35,343 nt of DNA. Source: Hansschlegelia zhihuaiae (lineage in GTDB: Bacteria > Pseudomonadota > Alphaproteobacteria > Rhizobiales > Methylopilaceae). Location: contig NZ_RYFI01000010.1 in NCBI RefSeq assembly GCF_004103825.1, forward strand, positions 311 to 35,653, read 5' to 3'. Positions within the stretch are counted from its first letter, which is position 1. The number at the start of each line of letters is the position of its first letter. The position numbers were made by a program, and so were the translations under genes. Shown one piece after another: positions 31,385 to 35,343 of this stretch. Under the pieces are notes generated by a model. The model was not told where the DNA came from. It did not search any database and saw only the letters and a list, made by a program, of their open reading frames with translations.

Positions 31385-32041
31385 ATGAAGTTTTTCGTCG
31401 ACACCGCAGACATCAACGAGATCCGCGAACTCGCGGCGATGGGCATTCTCGACGGCGTCACGACCAACCCCTCGCTCGTGCTCAAGGCGAACCGCCCCTT
31501 CAAGGAGATCATCAAGGAGATCTGCGAGGTGGTGGACGGCCCGGTCTCGGCCGAGGTGGCGGCGACCGATTACGAGACCATCATGAAGCAGGCCCACATC
31601 CTGCGGAAGATCGCCGACAACGTCACCATCAAGGTGCCGCTCACCTGGGACGGCCTCAAGGCCTGCAAGGCGCTCTCCTCGGACGGCACGATGGTCAACG
31701 TCACGCTCTGTTTCTCGGCGCCGCAGGCGCTGCTCGCGGCCAAGGCCGGCGCGACCTTCATCTCGCCCTTCATCGGCCGGCTCGACGATTCCGGGATCGA
31801 CGGCATGGAGCTGATCCAGGACATCCGCACGATCTACGACAACTATTCGGACTTCTCGACCGAAATCCTGGCCGCCTCGATCCGCGGCGTGAACCACGTC
31901 AAGGACGCGGCCAAGGCCGGAGCCGACGTCGCTACGGTGCCTCCGGCGGTGCTGAAGAGCCTCGTCAAGCACCCGCTGACCGACAAGGGGCTCGAACTGT
32001 TCGTGGCCGACTGGGCAAAGACCGGCCAGACCATCGAGTGA
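31385..32041 (+). CDS. tal: Short-type transaldolase / fructose-6-phosphate aldolase family
   Basis: Schiff-base aldolase of 218 residues, the short TalC/FSA class. It begins [20 protein letters not shown] and has GVTTNPSL, the catalytic Lys83 in [12 protein letters not shown], and [32 protein letters not shown]. Most such genes in Rhizobiales are annotated as transaldolase of the pentose phosphate pathway; fructose-6-phosphate aldolase activity cannot be excluded. A good ribosome site (GAAGGA) precedes ATG 31385. Confidence 0.93.
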   Translation: MKFFVDTADINEIRELAAMGILDGVTTNPSLVLKANRPFKEIIKEICEVVDGPVSAEVAATDYETIMKQAHILRKIADNVTIKVPLTWDGLKACKALSSDGTMVNVTLCFSAPQALLAAKAGATFISPFIGRLDDSGIDGMELIQDIRTIYDNYSDFSTEILAASIRGVNHVKDAAKAGADVATVPPAVLKSLVKHPLTDKGLELFVADWAKTGQTIE

Positions 32042-32363
32042 TCGGGGGCCTCTCCGTCTGATCCCGCGCAAGAGCCGCGTCATGCCGGGCGAAGTCCCGC
32101 CATCCATTTCCGCAGTCCTCGCCGAACTCGTCGAAACGCCGAGGAAAGGGGTTCCGGGACGTCGCCCGGAACGACGGCCGGGATGCCGGGCCGTGCCGGG
32201 CATGGCCCTACCTAAATACAGCTAGACTTGCGATCGACTTGGCTGCGGGGAGCCTTCGTGTTCGATCGCTAACAAACTGCAATACAGGGTGAGGGGAGCA
32301 CTGGGGAACCGTTGTTGGCATGCCAGCGTTCTTGCGGCAGATCAACAGTCGGAGAGAAAACCC
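32042..32363. other. Transaldolase-DUF1236 intergenic region
   Basis: These 322 bases contain no gene. The first half holds a palindrome, GTTCCGGG (32151-32158), loop ACGTCG, CCCGGAAC (32165-32172), set in CCGGG-rich DNA like a dispersed repeat. The second half is less GC-rich (CTACCTAAATACAGCTAGACTTGCGATCG from 32209) and should contain the promoter of the next gene, though I cannot fix the -35/-10. GGAGAG precedes the ATG at 32364. Confidence 0.55.
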
Positions 32364-32747
32364 ATGCGCAGCAGCGCCATCGCACTCGCTTTCGCCCTCG
32401 CCGCCGCGGCGCCGATCGCCGCCGTCGCGCAGGAGGGCACGGTCACGGGCGCCGCGGGCGGCGCCGTCACCGGAGCCGTCGTGGGCGGCCCGATCGGCGC
32501 CGCGGTCGGCGGCGTGGCGGGCGCCGTGATCGGCACCGCCGTCGCCCCGCCCAAGGAGGTTCGCGAGTATGTCGTGCGCGAGCGCCAGCCTTCGATCCGC
32601 TACGAGCGCGAGATCGAGGTCGGCTCGACGCTGCCGGAGGACGTCACCGTCTATCGCGTGCCGGACAGCGACTACAGCTACACGGTCGTCAACGACAAGC
32701 GTTACATCGTGAGCCCGAAGCGCAAGGTCGTCGAAGTCGTCGACTGA
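32364..32747 (+). CDS. DUF1236 family exported glycine-zipper protein
   Basis: A 127-residue protein with a signal peptide (MRSSAIALAFALAAAAPIAAVAQ), a glycine-rich zipper-like segment (about 27-66, repeated GAAGGAVTGAVVGGPIGAAVGG pattern) that may insert in a membrane, and a C-terminal DUF1236 domain (VREYVVRERQPSIRYEREIEVGSTLPEDVTVYRVPD through YIVSPKRKVVEVVD). The family is almost confined to Rhizobiales, is often found with stress or envelope genes, and has no proven function. The start ATG 32364 has GGAGAG upstream; an earlier frame start would add residues before the signal peptide. A terminator follows. Confidence 0.88.
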   Translation: MRSSAIALAFALAAAAPIAAVAQEGTVTGAAGGAVTGAVVGGPIGAAVGGVAGAVIGTAVAPPKEVREYVVRERQPSIRYEREIEVGSTLPEDVTVYRVPDSDYSYTVVNDKRYIVSPKRKVVEVVD

Positions 32748-32776
32748 CGCGTTCCCGAGCATCTCAAGTCTCCAGA

Positions 32777-32807
32777 CCCCCGCGGCCCTCCGCGGGGGTT
32801 TTGGTTT
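32777..32807 (+). terminator. Rho-independent terminator of the DUF1236 gene
   Basis: CCCCCGCGG (32777-32785), loop CCCT, CCGCGGGGG (32790-32798), followed by TTTTGGTTT. A perfect 9-bp GC stem 29 bases after the stop. Confidence 0.88.
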
Positions 32808-32946
32808 GTCCCTTCACCGCTGTGGGAGAGGGGAACGCCGCCGCCTATGTCGCGGCCTTTGAACCGTGACCCATCCAGTTCGGCGCTTGCAGAAGGCGCG
32901 TCGTCACACACAAAGCGCCCCTGCAGGCTTTGGTTGCGCCCAATGG

Positions 32947-33200
32947 GTCCCGGCTCAAGGCCGGGACATGAGCGGAGCCTGGCGCCGCGGCCTCCGATCC
33001 CCTCCCCCTGGTGGGGAGGGTGGGGGTGGCGTCCTCCCCTCTCCCGCGTGCGGGAGAGGGCGGCAAGCGCCGGATCGACCCGAGGAGCACGGCCGCCTCC
33101 TCCACCATGCTTCGCATGGTCCCCCTCCTCCGCAAGCGGAGGAGGATCCGGGACGGCGCCGCCTCTGCTCCTCCCCTGCGCAGCGGGGGAGGGGGACCGC
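32947..33200. repeat. Cluster of palindromic REP-like elements
   Basis: Successive hairpins: GTCCCGGC/GCCGGGAC (32947-32967); CCCTCCCC/GGGGAGGG (33000-33020); CCCTCTCCCGC/GCGGGAGAGGG (33037-33060, same arms as between atpD and atpC); ACCATGC/GCATGGT (33104-33120); CCTCCTCCGC/GCGGAGGAGG (33124-33145); an imperfect CTCCCC/GGGGGAG unit near 33172-33192; and ACCGC/GCGGT near 33195. They differ in sequence and spacing, so this is not a CRISPR. It looks like a composite of the short intergenic palindromes common in Rhizobiales. Confidence 0.7.
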
Positions 33201-33779
33201 GAAGCGGTGGAGGGGGCGACGTGGCGCCGCGCTCTCCGACCCCTCCCCTTGGGGACGTTAAGGACGGCGGGCGCGCCTCCTCGTCCGCCGGCCCGGATGG
33301 GCCGTCGCCTCAGTCCTGCTCTGCTCACGCAACCAAGAAGTCAGTGGGAAGGCGCAGGGCGCCGGGCCACCACATGCCGTCAGTCTTCGGCGATCCGGTC
33401 GCCCGGCGCCCCGCGCGCGACGTCTTTGCACCGACCGCTTCGCCAGCTGCTCCGGCGCGGCATCCTGGGTCGGAGACCCAAGACCCCGCCCTTAAGGCGT
33501 CTCGATGACGCGGCCCCGTCATAATGCGGGACGGGCGGCTTTGAGAGCGGGCGACCCAGGCGAGACGTTGCCGTCCCGTCAGACCCACCGCCCCAGCGGC
33601 CGGCGTCCCGGGACCGCGAGCTCCGGTGCTCGCAGGCGCAGGCGCCGCCCCTCGCCCGCATGGCCGGCCGGTCCGGACACGCCTTCCTGACGGGGAAGGG
33701 TCCGCGGACTGGACCATGGATCAGGCGGGATGTCAAGGAATAAAATCATATAACAGGCGCCGGCGTCGCAGCCGGTCGG
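33201..33779. other. Gene-free stretch before the tautomerase
   Basis: I find no credible protein here: the open frames are Arg/Pro-rich and overlap on both strands. One hairpin, TGGGTC/GACCCA (33466-33480), is present. A short AT-rich patch (about 33738-33755, GGAATAAAATCATATAAC) lies next to the tautomerase stop and could act in its termination. The rest may be decayed repeat or old coding DNA. Confidence 0.5.
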
Positions 33780-34217
33780 TCAGGCGATGGCGCGGAGGCG
33801 CTCCTGAAGCTCGGCCGGCAACCTGGCGAACCAAGCCTCCTCCTCGCCGGGCTGCGGGAGGATGTGGCCGAACTCGGTGACGCTCGCGCCGGGAATGTCG
33901 GAGACATAAACCCAGACGCTCTCGCGGGACGCGCCCGAGATGGCGCAGACATCGTCCACGATGCGCGTCATGATCTGCGCCTTCTGCTCCTGCGTGCGCC
34001 CCGTGCGGATGTCGGCGCGGATCCAGATATGGTCGCGCTCGGCCTCCTCGCCGGCGATGAAATGCGACTGCTCGGCGATGTCGCTGAAGATCACCTGCAC
34101 GAAATAGCGGGGCGCCCGCCCGGCCTCGTGATGGATCTCGGTGATGCGCTGCGCGATGCGGCGCCGCTGGTCGCCGGACAGCAGGCCGGTCCGAGCCCAG
34201 CACACATAAGTCGGCAT
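33780..34217 (-). CDS. cis-CaaD/Cg10062-like tautomerase superfamily protein
   Basis: A 145-residue protein of the fused, long tautomerase type. After removal of Met1, Pro1 is the catalytic base. Counting from it, His28, Arg70, Arg73, Tyr103 and Glu114 are all present, the set used by cis-3-chloroacrylic acid dehalogenase, and WVYVSDIPGASVTEFGHILPQPGEEEAWF closely follows the cis-CaaD sequence. The homologue Cg10062 has the same six residues but is a poor dehalogenase, so they do not prove dehalogenation; hydration or decarboxylation of small unsaturated acids is equally possible. The gene stands alone, 40 bp from the divergent xerC. Confidence 0.87.
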   Translation of the reverse strand: MPTYVCWARTGLLSGDQRRRIAQRITEIHHEAGRAPRYFVQVIFSDIAEQSHFIAGEEAERDHIWIRADIRTGRTQEQKAQIMTRIVDDVCAISGASRESVWVYVSDIPGASVTEFGHILPQPGEEEAWFARLPAELQERLRAIA

Positions 34218-34257
34218 TCTTCTTCTCCCATTAAGCGCGCTCGGCCAATCTGGCGCG

Positions 34258-35226
34258 ATGGACCGCCCTGTCGATTCCGCCCCGATCGCGCTTGCCGCCG
34301 CGCCTGACGCGGCCGCGGCCTATGCCGACTGGCTCCGTCGCCTCGGGGCCGAGCGGCGGTTGAGCCCCAGGACGGTCGAGGCCTATGGGCGCGACGTCCG
34401 CATCCTGCTCGGTTTCCTGCAGGGTCATCTCGGCGAGCCGGCCTCGGTCGCCGAGATCGTCGCGCTGAAGCCCCGCGACGTGCGCGCCTTCTTGGCGTCG
34501 CGGCGGAGCGAGGACATTTCCAGCCGCTCGCTGATGCGCGCCCTCGCGGCCGCGCGCTCCTTCGCGCGCCACCTCGCCCGCAGCGGCCTCGGCGAGGTCT
34601 CGGCCTTTTCCGCGGTGCGCAGCCCCAAGATCGCCCGCAGCCTGCCGAAGCCGATCGCCGCCGCGGCGGCGAAGCGCCTGGTCGACGCCGAGGAGCGGGC
34701 AGGGGAGGAGCGCGCGCCCTGGGTTCTGGCGCGCGACGCCGCCGTGCTCGCGCTGCTCTATGGCTGCGGCCTGCGCATCTCCGAGGCGCTGTCGCTGACC
34801 CGCCGCGAGGCTCCGACCGCGGGCGTCGACCGCGTCGAGGTGACGGGCAAGGGCGACAAGCGCCGCCAGCTGCCGGTGATCGCGGCCGTCCAGCGCGCGG
34901 TCGCGGACTATCTCGCGCTCTGCCCGTGGCGGCTCGCGCCCGAGGGGCCGCTGTTCGTCGGCGCGAAGGGCGGCCCGCTCAATCCGCGCATCGTGCAGGC
35001 GGCGGTCGCGCGCATGCGGGGCGGGCTCGCCCTGCCGGACACGGCGACGCCGCACGCGCTCCGCCACTCCTTCGCGACGCATCTCCTGTCGCGCGGCGGC
35101 GATCTGAGGACCATCCAGGAGCTGCTCGGCCATGCGAGCCTGTCGACCACGCAGATCTACACCGAGGTCGACGGCGCGAGGCTGATGGCGATCCACCAGG
35201 CGTTCCACCCGCGGGCGCGGGCTTAG
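34258..35226 (+). CDS. xerC: Tyrosine recombinase XerC
   Basis: Site-specific recombinase that resolves chromosome dimers at dif with XerD, 322 residues. The N-terminal SAM-like domain (about 20-110, LRRLGAERRLSPRTVEAYGRDVRILLGFL) binds the core site. The catalytic domain has Arg173 (GCGLRISEAL), Lys198 (GKGDKRR), His266-x-x-Arg269 (HALRHSFATH), His292 (GHASLSTTQIY) and the nucleophile Tyr301. All active-site residues are present. XerC is preferred over XerD because of overall resemblance and because priA is close by, as in other Rhizobiales. It is probably not a phage integrase: no att-like repeat, tRNA or phage genes adjoin it. Confidence 0.9.
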   Translation: MDRPVDSAPIALAAAPDAAAAYADWLRRLGAERRLSPRTVEAYGRDVRILLGFLQGHLGEPASVAEIVALKPRDVRAFLASRRSEDISSRSLMRALAAARSFARHLARSGLGEVSAFSAVRSPKIARSLPKPIAAAAAKRLVDAEERAGEERAPWVLARDAAVLALLYGCGLRISEALSLTRREAPTAGVDRVEVTGKGDKRRQLPVIAAVQRAVADYLALCPWRLAPEGPLFVGAKGGPLNPRIVQAAVARMRGGLALPDTATPHALRHSFATHLLSRGGDLRTIQELLGHASLSTTQIYTEVDGARLMAIHQAFHPRARA

Positions 35227-35257
35227 GACCTCAGCGGTTCAGAATCAGGCGCGATCT

Positions 35258-35299
35258 CCCTCCCCTTGCAAAGGGGAGGGTGGCCCGGCGTCAGCCGGG
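35258..35299. repeat. Palindromic REP-like elements after xerC
   Basis: CCCTCCCCTT, loop GCA, AAGGGGAGGG (35258-35280), then CCCGGC, GTCA, GCCGGG (35284-35299). The same class of intergenic palindromes as upstream; the first may also help to end xerC transcription. Confidence 0.7.
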
Positions 35300-35343
35300 T
35301 CGGGTGGGGATCGTCCCGAATGGAGCTCGATCCTGCCCCCCGG

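Noticed and set aside
32947-33200. Possible CRISPR array
   Set aside because: The repeated units differ in sequence and length, spacers are irregular, each unit is itself a palindrome, and no cas genes are present.
34258-35226. Phage or integrative-element integrase
   Set aside because: No tRNA, direct repeats or phage genes nearby, and the protein resembles housekeeping XerC.

Overview
The window is a GC-rich (roughly two-thirds G+C), gene-dense piece of an alphaproteobacterial chromosome, most likely from the Hyphomicrobiales (Rhizobiales). This is inferred from the sucD-sucA-sucB-lpd order, the separate F1 cluster atpHAGDC, priA and xerC as near neighbours, a DUF1236 protein, a CtrA-like box, and short palindromic repeats of a kind common between genes in that order. 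No database search was possible; product names rest on motifs and family resemblance read from the translations.

Layout. (1) 1-7030, plus strand: the last codons of sucD and a terminator, then the 2-oxoglutarate dehydrogenase complex: sucA (E1), sucB (E2), a small membrane protein, a VOC-fold protein and lpdA (E3). (2) 7041-12103, minus strand: a tight five-gene operon for a NitT/TauT-type ABC importer (binding protein, permease, ATPase), a creatininase-family amidohydrolase and a type III glutamine synthetase-like ligase. A NikR-family regulator (12187-12690) is transcribed divergently, and a perfect 12+6+12 bp palindrome lies between them. (3) 12687-15612, minus: an EmrAB-type drug efflux pair whose promoter is flanked by two nearly identical 21-bp palindromes of TetR-operator type. 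(4) 16028-18871, plus: a small secreted Cys-containing protein, exbB, exbD and tonB, followed by an RTX-type secreted protein. (5) 20327-23730: hisE (minus), then a structured untranslated leader, a CNNM/CorC-type membrane protein and a PLP-dependent decarboxylase (plus). (6) 23746-28784, minus: the F1 ATP synthase genes atpH-A-G-D-C, with palindromic repeats inserted before atpC. (7) 29050-35343: priA (minus), a short transaldolase (plus), a DUF1236 protein with a clear terminator, about 1 kb without genes but full of palindromes, a cis-CaaD-like tautomerase (minus) and xerC (plus).

Most of the window is housekeeping. The best candidate for an undescribed system is region 2: an importer, a ring or amide hydrolase and an amine- or ammonia-ligating enzyme in one transcription unit, facing a NikR-like regulator that has lost two of the four canonical nickel ligands. 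It looks like a uptake-and-assimilation pathway for a small nitrogen compound under an altered metal or ligand sensor. Other points worth checking are the nested RNA fold ahead of the CNNM gene (20767-20856), the tautomerase with all six catalytic residues of cis-3-chloroacrylic acid dehalogenase, the interleaved inverted repeats between sucA and sucB, the CtrA-like box upstream of sucA and the TetR-type operators with no TetR gene nearby.
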